DNA from: a bacterium
GTDB lineage: Bacteria > AUK180
Length of the DNA: 32,806 bases
Assembly: GCA_021162505.1 (NCBI GenBank)
Contig: JAGGYO010000124.1
Location: 1 to 32,806 of the forward strand
Reading direction: 5' to 3'
Part shown: positions 8,687-14,776 of the stretch, piece after piece
How the letters are laid out: each line of letters opens with the position of its first letter
Numbering within the stretch: position 1 is the stretch's first letter
The notes under the pieces: model-generated
Told to the model about the DNA's origin: nothing
What the model saw: the letters and a program-made list of their open reading frames with translations, nothing else
Database searches by the model: none
Translations under genes and position numbers: made by a program

Positions 8687-9142
8687 TTATCCATTTTTTC
8701 TATCCCAATCATAGGGGATCTTTTCAGTATTCCACGGTAAACGATATTCGTCGGGATCGTTACTGTTATAAGGCATGGTTATGATATTTACCACAATGGC
8801 TTCTTCTTCTGAAATACATTTGAATCCATGATAAACATGTTTTGGTATTTTGATTATCATAGGATTGAAATCTCCAACGAAAAACTCATTGATCTCGCCT
8901 CTTGTTGACGAACCTTCTCTGTCATCAAAAAGCACGATCTTCATCATTCCCTTAGCAACAGCCATATGATCATCCTGAATATTATGATAATGCCATGCTT
9001 TTACAACGCTTGGATAAGCAGTGGTAATATAGACCTGACCGAATTTCGAATACATATCATCATCAGAACGCAACAATTCCATTAACCGACCCCGTTCGTC
9101 GGTATTCCATTTTATTTTTTTGATCTCAACACCTTTAATCAT
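8687..9142 (-). CDS. dTDP-4-dehydrorhamnose 3,5-epimerase family cupin (RfbC/RmlC-like)
   Basis: RmlC enzymes epimerise dTDP-4-dehydro-6-deoxy-glucose on the way to dTDP-rhamnose; short relatives also act on other sugar nucleotides. The protein has 151 residues, shorter than classical RmlC (about 180). It keeps the family opening (KKIKWNTDERGRLMELLR), the central His-rich strand KAWHYHNIQDDH (about 49-60) in place of RGLHYQ, and PKHVYHGF (about 101-108). It begins inside the end of the upstream nucleotidyltransferase gene (8-base overlap) with SD AGGAGG, so the two products probably act in the same pathway. Exact substrate is uncertain because of the shortness and the altered motif. Confidence 0.82.
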   Translation of the reverse strand: MIKGVEIKKIKWNTDERGRLMELLRSDDDMYSKFGQVYITTAYPSVVKAWHYHNIQDDHMAVAKGMMKIVLFDDREGSSTRGEINEFFVGDFNPMIIKIPKHVYHGFKCISEEEAIVVNIITMPYNSNDPDEYRLPWNTEKIPYDWDRKNG

Positions 9143-10214
9143 TTCTTCCTCCTAGTGTAATTTTAGAATTATCTCCTACCATCAGGGAAATATAGGCGGA
9201 CATTTTTTTAACGCTTTTTATTTCAACATTTTTTCCCAGTAATGAATGATCAATTCTTCCCTGAATTTTTTCCAGCTTACCGTTTTCCAAAATTATAGAA
9301 TACTCTATTTCACAACCATTCAAGGAACAACCATTGTTAATTGAAGTATAAGGTCCGATATAACAATCTTTAATAACTACATTATCACCAATGATCACCG
9401 GACCCCTAATGGTGCTATTGGAAATGATAGAATTTTTTCCAATATTGACCCGTCCTTGTATCTTTGTATCTTTTGGTATCTTACATGAGATCTTTCCCTC
9501 CATGTCTCTATCCAGAATGATTCTATTTGCCTCAAGAAGATCTTCCAGTTTACCTGTATCTTTCCACCATCCCGTAACGAAGGAATGGCCCACTTTAAAT
9601 TTTTTATCCATTAGATTTTGGATCGCTTCTGTTATCTCGTATTCCCCTCTATGCGAGGGTTTAAGTTTTTCAATAATTGGAAAGATATTTTTATTAAATA
9701 TATAAATACCGCAGAGAGCAAAATTAGACGGCGGATTTTTGGGTTTTTCAATTAATTTTATGACCTTTTTTTTATTGAATTGAGCTACTCCGAATAGTTC
9801 GGGATGCTCAACTTCGGTTAATAAGATCTTACAATCCAGTTTTTTCCTTTTAAAATCGGAAACAAAACCCCTTAGATCCTCATGTAAAAGATTGTCTCCA
9901 AGATATAAAACAAAATCATCATTTTTTAAATAATCTTTGGCGATCTTTACGGCATGGGCGATACCCAGGGGTTCTTTTTGATAGATATAGGTAATTTTGA
10001 TATTCCATTTTTTACCACCCCCTACGACACTTTTTATCTCTTCCTTTGCATCTCCCACAACAATGCCAATATCTTTTATACCCGCTGAAACTATCTGTTC
10101 AATACCGTAGAACAAAACAGGTTTATTGGCTATGGGGATCAGTTGTTTTGATGATGTATAAGTAATGGGTCTCAAACGCGTCCCTTTTCCGCCACTTAAT
10201 AAAAGTGCTTTCAT
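9135..10214 (-). CDS. Glucose-1-phosphate thymidylyltransferase, long form (RmlA-like, with left-handed beta-helix)
   Basis: RmlA-long enzymes join dTTP and glucose 1-phosphate to make dTDP-glucose, the precursor of rhamnose and other deoxysugars. The 359-residue protein has the nucleotidyltransferase signature LSGGKGTRLRPITYTSSKQ (6-24) followed by LIPIANKPVLFY, a VLYLGDNL sugar-binding segment (about 102-109) and a GEYEITEAIQ segment (about 192-201). From about 240 to 350 hexapeptide-like repeats (IGKNSIISNSTI, IGDNVVIKDCYIGPYTSI) build a left-handed beta-helix, as expected for the long form. SD AAAGGAG precedes the ATG. It is the first gene of the minus-strand operon. UTP- versus dTTP-preference cannot be seen from sequence. 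Confidence 0.88.
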   Translation of the reverse strand: MKALLLSGGKGTRLRPITYTSSKQLIPIANKPVLFYGIEQIVSAGIKDIGIVVGDAKEEIKSVVGGGKKWNIKITYIYQKEPLGIAHAVKIAKDYLKNDDFVLYLGDNLLHEDLRGFVSDFKRKKLDCKILLTEVEHPELFGVAQFNKKKVIKLIEKPKNPPSNFALCGIYIFNKNIFPIIEKLKPSHRGEYEITEAIQNLMDKKFKVGHSFVTGWWKDTGKLEDLLEANRIILDRDMEGKISCKIPKDTKIQGRVNIGKNSIISNSTIRGPVIIGDNVVIKDCYIGPYTSINNGCSLNGCEIEYSIILENGKLEKIQGRIDHSLLGKNVEIKSVKKMSAYISLMVGDNSKITLGGRND

Positions 10215-10233
10215 CTTTGCTCCTTTACTGTAT

Positions 10234-10261
10234 TTTATAACAAATCTTAAAAAAAGTAAAG
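10234..10261 (-). promoter_or_regulatory. Promoter of the eight-gene minus-strand operon
   Basis: On the minus strand an extended -10, TGT-TATAAA (-10 box at 10239-10234), lies about 20 bases before the RmlA-like start and its SD. The best -35 is weak (CTTTAC or TTTACT near 10261-10255, spacing 15-16), so the TG extension is the main support. Confidence 0.5.
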
Positions 10262-10440
10262 GGAAAAAACAAATACAATTGACAATGGTGGTTCATCTCC
10301 ATTTTAGTTGCTTGATTTCCCAATAAAACCCTGGTTACCATTGAGAACAAAGCAGTCTATATAGTGGGATTATATTTGGTCATTCCTGCGTTGTCAGTTC
10401 TCGAATCAGATGGGGGCGTAGAAATTCAGAAAACCAAAAA

Positions 10441-10473
10441 CTGGATTATCGGGTCAAGCCCGATAATGACGGG
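10441..10473 (-). repeat. REP-like palindrome A
   Basis: ATTATCGGG (10445-10453) pairs with CCCGATAAT (10459-10467) around a 5-base loop TCAAG. Flanks TGG and GACGG match the widespread GTCATT...AATCCA class of intergenic palindromes, here read on the minus strand. Confidence 0.75.
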
Positions 10474-10515
10474 AAAAAAGATGCTGACAGAAAAAAAATA
10501 ATAATTGAAAAAAAA

Positions 10516-10547
10516 ATGGATTATCGGGTCAAGCTCGATAATGACGG
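10516..10547 (-). repeat. REP-like palindrome B
   Basis: This is a near copy of palindrome A in the same orientation; stem 10520-10528 / 10534-10542 has one G.U pair because one loop-side C became T. Flanking TGG and GACGG are retained. Confidence 0.75.
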
Positions 10548-10601
10548 AATGAGTGAGTAAAACCATTTGAACAAAGTACCATATTGGCGAAATGTTTTTC
10601 T

Positions 10602-10630
10602 CCGTCATTCCTGCGAAGGCAGGAATCCAG
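10602..10630 (+). repeat. REP-like palindrome C
   Basis: ATTCCTGC (10607-10614) pairs with GCAGGAAT (10619-10626) around GAAG, within a GTCATTCCTGCGAAGGCAGG core and an AATCCAG end. It is in plus orientation, opposite to A and B, and sits just before the GIY-YIG pseudogene. Confidence 0.8.
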
Positions 10631-10668
10631 TAACTTTTATTTTTTTTTAAAATATATTATAATACATT

Positions 10669-11019
10669 ATGAATGGATGTGTCTATATAATAGCAAGTAA
10701 AAGAAATGGAACTATATACATAGGAGTTACTAATAATTTAATAAAAAGGATATAAGAACATAAAAATAATTTAGTGGGAGGTTTTACTAAGAAATACCGG
10801 GTTCATAACCTTGTTTATTATGAAGTATATGAACGAATTATAGATGCAATTGCAAGAGAAAAACAGTTAAAGAAATGGAAAAAAAGATGGAAAACAAATT
10901 TAATTGAAAAAAAAATCCAGAATGGTGAGATTTATATGAAGAAAGTGTTGCAATTTCCTTTTTTCCCTGTCATTCCGTGCTTGACACGGAATCTATCTTT
11001 GAAGGTTACCCCTCTCTAA
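10669..11019 (+). pseudogene. Small GIY-YIG endonuclease-domain gene interrupted by one stop codon
   Basis: Read from ATG 10669, the frame gives a typical small GIY-YIG protein (YhbQ/excinuclease-like group): VYIIASKRNGTIYIGVTNN (5-23) holds both signature triplets. After it come an expected R-I-[aromatic]-E-H-K segment, FTKKYRVHNLVYYEVYE and the conserved DAIAREKQLKKWKKRWK helix. Codon 29 (10753-10755) is TAA where relatives have Tyr or Trp, so a single-base TAT-to-TAA change would explain the break; the frame is otherwise undamaged. The reading then runs into palindrome D (encoding VIPCLTRN) before stopping at 11019. A TATAAT at 10658-10663 lies five bases before the ATG. A restart at GTG 10774 would lack the catalytic GIY-YIG half. 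It is probably a recent pseudogene unless TAA is suppressed. Confidence 0.85.
10966..10996 (+). repeat. REP-like palindrome D
   Basis: ATTCCGTG (10972-10979) pairs with CACGGAAT (10985-10992) around CTTGA, preceded by GTC. It has the same orientation as palindrome C, and the two bracket the GIY-YIG pseudogene; the pseudogene's frame ends beyond it. Confidence 0.75.
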
Positions 11020-11075
11020 TCCCCAACCTATGTTTTTCTATCCGCGGTTTAAAGAACACTATCTCGCAAAAAACT

Positions 11076-11216
11076 AATAATTTGATTTATAATGCTAAAA
11101 GTGATAGAATTAGATATATGAGAAAGAATAAAATCAGAATAATGAAAGGGCGGGTTGGAAAAAGAATAAGTCCATTAGAGAATTTAGAAATAGGGAGAGA
11201 TAGTAAATATCAGTAA
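11076..11216 (+). repeat. Duplicated promoter-plus-small-ORF unit, copy 1
   Basis: The unit starts AATAATTTGATTTAT, contains TATAAT (11088-11093) and reaches an ATG at 11118 after exactly 42 bases. Copy 2 at 12934 has the same 15-base start and the same 42-base spacing. Upstream parts match at about 30 of 42 positions and the first 90 coding positions at about 61, without gaps (hand count). Confidence 0.65.
11118..11216 (+). CDS. Putative 32-residue basic small protein (member 1 of a duplicated pair)
   Basis: The product is a Lys/Arg-rich 32-residue peptide (MRKNKIRIMKGR..., with ISPLENLEIGRD near the end). It aligns without gaps to the second copy at 12976-13068; both keep MR at the start, KI at 5-6, Lys at 10 and 15, and SPL at 18-20. 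A -10 box TATAAT lies 30 bases before the ATG in this copy. There is no strong Shine-Dalgarno, and a longer reading from 10977 begins inside palindrome D, so I do not favour it. Function is unknown. It may be a small peptide, the remnant of a larger gene, or a structured RNA whose coding look is accidental. Confidence 0.35.
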   Translation: MRKNKIRIMKGRVGKRISPLENLEIGRDSKYQ

Positions 11217-11290
11217 AAGTTAAAGAAAAGTTTATACGAAGTTTCCTTCGGATATAAACAACTTAGCTATCTACCATTTGAAATATAAAC

Positions 11291-11317
11291 TTGCGTTTCC
11301 CTAAATTTGATTATAAT
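11291..11317 (+). promoter_or_regulatory. Promoter of the acetyltransferase-racemase genes
   Basis: TATAAT at 11312-11317 within TTTGATTATAATGCTA is nearly the same string as at 11081-11096, suggesting a repeated promoter segment. The -35 is weak (TTGCGT, 11291-11296). Start near 11324 leaves room for the SD AGAGGA before ATG 11349. Confidence 0.55.
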
Positions 11318-11348
11318 GCTACGAGATATTAATAAAAAAGAGGAAGAT

Positions 11349-11792
11349 ATGATACTAAAAAATTTTAACTCGCTAAATAAACCACCCTTGGAAGAAAAAC
11401 GCAACATAGTTGGTTTTATGTTTAATCATCTTGAAAAATTTAGTGATCCAAGAGCAGATATTGAAAAAGCTATTGATTATTCGTTACAAGAATATTCATC
11501 TTTTGGCGGTTTTGTTTTAATAGCAAAAAATGACAAAGAGATTATAGATGCAGTAGTTGTAAATCAGACAGGAATGAAAGATTATATTCCTGAAAATATA
11601 TTAGTTTACATAGCAATCCATGAAGACCACAGGGGAATAGGTGTTGGAAAACAAATATTGAAAAGATCAATAGAATTACCAGAAGGTGATATTGTACTAC
11701 ATGTTGAACCTGATAATCCAGCAAAATTTCTTTATGAGAAAGTCGGATTTACAAGCAAATATATTGAAATGAGATATAAAAAAGGAGAATAA
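11349..11792 (+). CDS. GNAT family N-acetyltransferase
   Basis: GNAT enzymes move an acetyl group from acetyl-CoA to an amine. In this 147-residue protein, motif A, VYIAIHEDHRGIGVGKQILK, contains the Q/R-x-x-G-x-G/A pyrophosphate-binding loop as HRGIGVG. A later NPAKFLYEKVGF segment is the usual C-terminal motif B. I chose ATG 11349 because it has a strong SD (AGAGGA). Earlier in-frame starts at 11307 (TTG) and 11316 lie within or before the -10 box. The stop overlaps the racemase start (TAATG), so the two are coupled; together with the downstream DUF1611 gene this suggests amino-acid substrates, but the acceptor is not shown by sequence. Codons are strongly A/T-rich, more so than in the DUF1611 gene. 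Confidence 0.85.
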   Translation: MILKNFNSLNKPPLEEKRNIVGFMFNHLEKFSDPRADIEKAIDYSLQEYSSFGGFVLIAKNDKEIIDAVVVNQTGMKDYIPENILVYIAIHEDHRGIGVGKQILKRSIELPEGDIVLHVEPDNPAKFLYEKVGFTSKYIEMRYKKGE

Positions 11793-12871
11793 TGGCTTTT
11801 TTAACCTTAGATATAAAAAAATTAAAATTAAACTTTGATTATCTTAATACTCTTTTTAAAAAAAATAAGATTGAGTGGGCTGTTGTATCAAAAGTGTTAT
11901 GTGGAAATAAAAAATATTTAACTGAATTATTAAAATTTGACATAAATCAAGTATCAGATTCTCGTGTATCTAATTTAAAAGTAATAAAATCTATAAATTC
12001 TAAAATTAAAACAATATATATTAAACCACCGGCGAAGCGCTCTATTCCAAGTATTGTAAAATATGCAGATGTGAGCATGAATACTGAAATAGAAACAATT
12101 AAACTATTATCAGAAGAAGCCAAAAAGCAGAACAAAATTCATAAGATAATAATTATGATAGAACTTGGAGAACTTCGAGAAGGCGTATTAGGTGAACATT
12201 TAATTGATTTCTATGAAAGTGTTTTTAAATTAAAAAATATTGAAGTAATAGGACTTGGTGCAAATTTAGCTTGTTTGTATGGCGTTTTGCCAAATAATGA
12301 CAAATTAATTCAGTTAAGTTTATATAAACAGTTAATTAAAGCAAAATTTAACAAGCAAATACTTTATGTTTCAGGTGGTTCGTCAGTAACAATCCCTTTG
12401 ATATTTCAAAATCTTTTACCAGAAGGAATTAATCATTTTAGAGTAGGTGAAACATTATTTCTTGGAACAGATGTTTACAACAATAAAAAATTAAAAAAAA
12501 TGCACTCTGATGTATTTAGACTATACTCTGAAATAATCGAATTAATAGAAAAACCAATTGTTCCTATTGGTGAATTTGGGACAAATGTTGAAGGAGAAGA
12601 TTTTGAATTTGACCAAACCAATATTGGAGAAACATCGTACAGAGCAATTATTGATTTAGGTCTTCTTGACGCAGAGCCGGATCATCTTGGATTAATTGAT
12701 AAAAGCTTCAAATTTGCTGGTGCAAGCTCTGATATGATGGTAATTGATCTTGGTGAAAATAAGAAGAAATATAAAGTTGGAGACTTGATCAAGATTAAGT
12801 TAGATTATATGGGATTGCTTAGAATAATGAACTCTAAATATATTGAGAAAAGATTAAAAAACAGTAGTTAA
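11792..12871 (+). CDS. Alanine/ornithine-racemase family PLP-dependent enzyme (Orr/YhfX-like)
   Basis: Fold-type III PLP enzymes of this branch interconvert L- and D-forms of amino acids; the best known member racemises ornithine. The 359-residue protein has the PLP lysine in the context AVVSKVLCGNKK (Lys34). Typical branch segments follow: IYIKPPAKRSIP, IMIELGELREGVL (about 123-135), VSGGSSVTIP (about 192-201), NHFRVGETLFLG (about 213-224) and near the end FAGASSDMMVIDLGE. The ATG overlaps the GNAT stop with SD AAAGGAG, so they form one operon. Substrate is unknown: ornithine, lysine, alanine and glutamate are all possible. Base use is AT-rich like the GNAT gene. Confidence 0.87.
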   Translation: MAFLTLDIKKLKLNFDYLNTLFKKNKIEWAVVSKVLCGNKKYLTELLKFDINQVSDSRVSNLKVIKSINSKIKTIYIKPPAKRSIPSIVKYADVSMNTEIETIKLLSEEAKKQNKIHKIIIMIELGELREGVLGEHLIDFYESVFKLKNIEVIGLGANLACLYGVLPNNDKLIQLSLYKQLIKAKFNKQILYVSGGSSVTIPLIFQNLLPEGINHFRVGETLFLGTDVYNNKKLKKMHSDVFRLYSEIIELIEKPIVPIGEFGTNVEGEDFEFDQTNIGETSYRAIIDLGLLDAEPDHLGLIDKSFKFAGASSDMMVIDLGENKKKYKVGDLIKIKLDYMGLLRIMNSKYIEKRLKNSS

Positions 12872-12933
12872 AGGAACCTTTTCTAATTTTATTTGTGTTA
12901 TTTACACTATCTTATATTCGTGTAATTTGCAGG

Positions 12934-13068
12934 AATAATTTGATTTATGAGATTAAATGTGTTATAACTAAGTGAATGAGAATGTATAAAATCAAAAGAA
13001 CTAAAGAACAGATTAGGAAAATAAGAAGTCCATTAGACGATATGAAAGTGGATAAAGAGGATTTATGA
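12934..13068 (+). repeat. Duplicated promoter-plus-small-ORF unit, copy 2
   Basis: It repeats the 15-base AATAATTTGATTTAT and the 42-base distance to ATG seen in copy 1. The -10 position has degenerated to TATGAG, so this copy may have lost promoter activity. The two copies lie in direct orientation around the GNAT-racemase pair. Confidence 0.6.
12976..13068 (+). CDS. Putative 30-residue basic small protein (member 2 of a duplicated pair)
   Basis: The 30-residue product (MRMYKIKRTKEQ..., ending SPLDDMKVDKEDL) aligns without gaps to the 32-residue product at 11118-11216, with SPL at the same residues 18-20. Its TGA overlaps the next ATG (ATGA at 13065-13068). There is no clear SD. As with its partner, it may be a genuine peptide or a relic. 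Confidence 0.35.
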   Translation: MRMYKIKRTKEQIRKIRSPLDDMKVDKEDL

Positions 13069-13271
13069 AAGAACAAATTTATTCTATGATAGAGATGCAT
13101 ATCCAACACAGTCGTGTATACGCCCAAAACAGAATTATATCCGACATTGTCGGATATAAAAAGTTATGTAAAATAAATTCAGAGCCCTTTATCAATAAAT
13201 ATATACCCCTCCAATTACTGTGTTCAATAATTGGTAATTTAAAATCTATCAATTTAGGTGATAACACATGA
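13065..13271 (+). CDS. Doubtful 68-residue ORF coupled to the DUF1611 gene
   Basis: The frame starts in an ATGA overlap with the preceding small ORF, has GAGG about 7 bases upstream, and ends in an ATGA overlap with the DUF1611 start at 13268. That arrangement supports translation. Against it, the product resembles no family I know and codes across a perfect hairpin (13138-13157). It could act as a leader whose translation controls the downstream gene. Confidence 0.3.
   Translation: MKEQIYSMIEMHIQHSRVYAQNRIISDIVGYKKLCKINSEPFINKYIPLQLLCSIIGNLKSINLGDNT
13138..13157. repeat. Perfect hairpin-forming palindrome
   Basis: TATCCGAC and GTCGGATA pair across a short ATT-type loop, followed by A-rich rather than T-rich DNA, so it is not an ordinary intrinsic terminator for the plus strand. 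A related but imperfect CGGATATAAA-bearing hairpin lies at about 11237-11258. Confidence 0.6.
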
Positions 13272-14350
13272 ACGCGAAAGCAATAGTATATTGCGAAAAT
13301 CAATTCGGGAAGATGGATGGAAAGATCACGAATGGACTTGTTAGGTACTCTAAAAAGTATGAGATTGTCGGTATTATTGACAGCTCAAAAGTTGGTATGG
13401 ACGCTGGGGAATATCTCGATGGAATAAAAAACGGGATACCGATATTCCATGACCTTGATGACGCTATTGAAAGGTTAGAGGAGCGTCCTAAATATTTTAT
13501 ATATGGCGTTGCACCCCTTGAGGCGTTTCTTACGAAGGAACAGCGGAATATAGTGCTCAAGGCTGTAGAAAAAGGGATGGATATAGTGAACGGCCTCCAT
13601 GAGTTCTTAACCCAGGATGAAGAGTTTATACGAAAAGCAAAGAAATATGGCGTCAAGATATACGATATTAGAAAGCCTCCGGCGAAAAAGGATCTTCATC
13701 TCTTCTCCGGGCGCATTCTTAAAGTCAATATACCAATAGTGACCATACTTGGCACAGACAGCGCAGTTGGAAAGAGAACCACTTCTGTACTACTTGCGGA
13801 AGCCTTGAAAAAAGAGGGTTTGAATGTTGCATTTGTGGCAACCGGCCAGACAGGATTGATTCAAGGTGCAAAGTATGGCGTTGCATTAGATGCCATTATA
13901 GAGGAATTTATGACAGGAGAGATCGAAAACACAGTTATGGAGGCATATGATACGGAAGATCCAGATATAATCATAGTTGAGGGCCAAGGCGCATTGAGCC
14001 ATCCAGCATACCTTAGTTCATGTGCTATTATACGGGGTGCGAGACCACGGGCAATCATAGTTCAGCACCCTCCGAAAAGAAAGAACATCGGAGATTTCCC
14101 CTATATACCAATGCCAACCCTGGAAAGTGAGATAGAGCTATTAGAGGTTTTTTCAAGATCAAAGGTAATTGCCATCACACTCAACCATGAAGATATGACG
14201 GATGAGGAGATCAAAGAGACCATAGCCGAGTATGAAAAAAAGCTCCAACTGCCAACGACAGATGCTCTAAAATATGGATGCAAAAAGCTTGTCAAAAGGA
14301 TATTCAAAGTATTTCCAGAATTACACTCATCTTTATCCCAAGACCTCTAA
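13268..14350 (+). CDS. DUF1611 family protein (DgcN-like, P-loop)
   Basis: DUF1611 proteins combine an N-terminal Rossmann-like domain with a P-loop domain; one characterised member, DgcN, N-acetylates D-glutamate in a D-glutamate breakdown route. The 360-residue product has the N-terminal part at 1-140 (VGIIDSSKVGMDAGEYL; IYGVAPLEAFL; NGLHEFL). Its P-loop domain starts TILGTDSAVGKRTTSV (159-174). VEGQGALSHPAY (about 238-249) and PRAIIVQHPPKRKN (about 259-272) are further family segments. ATG 13268 has AGGTG upstream and overlaps a doubtful small ORF. Its location just after a racemase and an acetyltransferase fits D-amino-acid handling, but no dgcA-like epimerase is present. Base composition is visibly less AT-rich than the two preceding genes, suggesting a different origin. 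Confidence 0.85.
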   Translation: MNAKAIVYCENQFGKMDGKITNGLVRYSKKYEIVGIIDSSKVGMDAGEYLDGIKNGIPIFHDLDDAIERLEERPKYFIYGVAPLEAFLTKEQRNIVLKAVEKGMDIVNGLHEFLTQDEEFIRKAKKYGVKIYDIRKPPAKKDLHLFSGRILKVNIPIVTILGTDSAVGKRTTSVLLAEALKKEGLNVAFVATGQTGLIQGAKYGVALDAIIEEFMTGEIENTVMEAYDTEDPDIIIVEGQGALSHPAYLSSCAIIRGARPRAIIVQHPPKRKNIGDFPYIPMPTLESEIELLEVFSRSKVIAITLNHEDMTDEEIKETIAEYEKKLQLPTTDALKYGCKKLVKRIFKVFPELHSSLSQDL

Positions 14351-14500
14351 AAAGGGATAAAAAGGGTTATTTTTACTCTATCTAAAAACATTATTTCCCG
14401 GTATAGTTATAATTATATTTTCCCTTCTCTCTAAAATTCAACCGTAGTCCCCAAAAATTTCAAAAAAAATCGTGTAAATCGGGTTACATTCGTTATTCTC

Positions 14501-14517
14501 TTATTTTGGTATGATAA
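14501..14517 (+). promoter_or_regulatory. Extended -10 promoter copy upstream of a mini-ORF
   Basis: TTATTTTGGTATGATAA matches the MATE promoter string at 14757-14773 at 16 of 17 positions and includes TGG-TATGAT. It is followed at 14564 by a 12-codon ORF starting MKNGK, the same first five residues as the MATE protein. It looks like a duplicated or displaced promoter and gene start. Confidence 0.5.
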
Positions 14518-14756
14518 ACTTGGGTTAGAACGAACAATTAAAAAATCAGTAAAATTAGGCGTTATGAAAAACGGTAAAAACAATTATTGTTTATCAATTT
14601 AGTATAGAATGACAGAAAATAAGTCAAAGGGCAAAGGTCTAATGTCCAAAATTGTGAATAGAAAGATAAAAAAACTTATGATTTGAAATTTGAGGTTTAG
14701 AATTTGAAATTTTTAATTGTTCTGCCATTTTTCGATAATCATTATTCACTTTTTAC

Positions 14757-14773
14757 TTATTTTGGTATAATAA
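14757..14773 (+). promoter_or_regulatory. Extended -10 promoter of the MATE gene, leaderless type
   Basis: TTATTTTGGTATAATAA contains TGG-TATAAT (-10 at 14766-14771) and ends just before ATG 14777. A start 6-8 bases after the box would fall on the start codon, giving a leaderless mRNA; no Shine-Dalgarno lies before this ATG. Confidence 0.65.
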
Positions 14774-14776
14774 GCA

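Larger units (their letters stand above)
10215..10668. other. Intergenic region with palindromic repeats, no gene
   Basis: Between the operon promoter and the broken GIY-YIG gene I see no credible coding sequence. A minus-strand reading at 10426-10608 merely translates the repeats. The stretch 10262-10440 holds nothing I recognise; 10441-10626 carries three REP-like palindromes listed separately. Confidence 0.6.
11020..11348. other. Spacer with small-ORF unit, hairpin and GNAT promoter
   Basis: The spacer contains no standard gene. It carries copy 1 of a duplicated promoter/small-ORF unit (11076-11216), an imperfect hairpin around CGAAG-TTTC-CTTCG (about 11237-11254), and the promoter of the acetyltransferase (11291-11317). 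Confidence 0.5.
12872..13267. other. Spacer between racemase and DUF1611 genes
   Basis: The spacer holds copy 2 of the duplicated small-ORF unit (12934-13068), then a coupled 68-codon reading frame (13065-13271) that contains a perfect hairpin. No terminator with a T-run is evident, so transcription may continue from the racemase into the DUF1611 gene. Confidence 0.5.
14351..14776. other. Intergenic region with duplicated promoter and degenerate repeats
   Basis: No gene is visible. The region has an extended -10 promoter copy (14501-14517), a 12-codon ORF at 14564-14602 beginning MKNGK like the MATE protein, short AATTTGAAATTT-type repeats (about 14679-14713) and the MATE promoter (14757-14773). 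Confidence 0.55.

Noticed and set aside
10426..10608. 60-codon minus-strand frame
   Set aside because: It translates the two palindromes A and B (repeating VIIGLDPIIQ-like peptides) and has no gene features.
10441..10996. Palindromes as ordinary Rho-independent terminators
   Set aside because: Stems are good, but T-runs do not follow in the orientation needed, and four similar copies cluster in one spacer; a repeat family explains them better.
10977..11117. Longer form of the first small ORF starting at GTG 10977
   Set aside because: The start is inside palindrome D and the extra part has no match in the second copy; ATG 11118 is the paired start.
14564..14602. 12-codon ORF MKNGK... as a real gene
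   Set aside because: Too short and without SD; kept only as part of the duplicated MATE-start observation.
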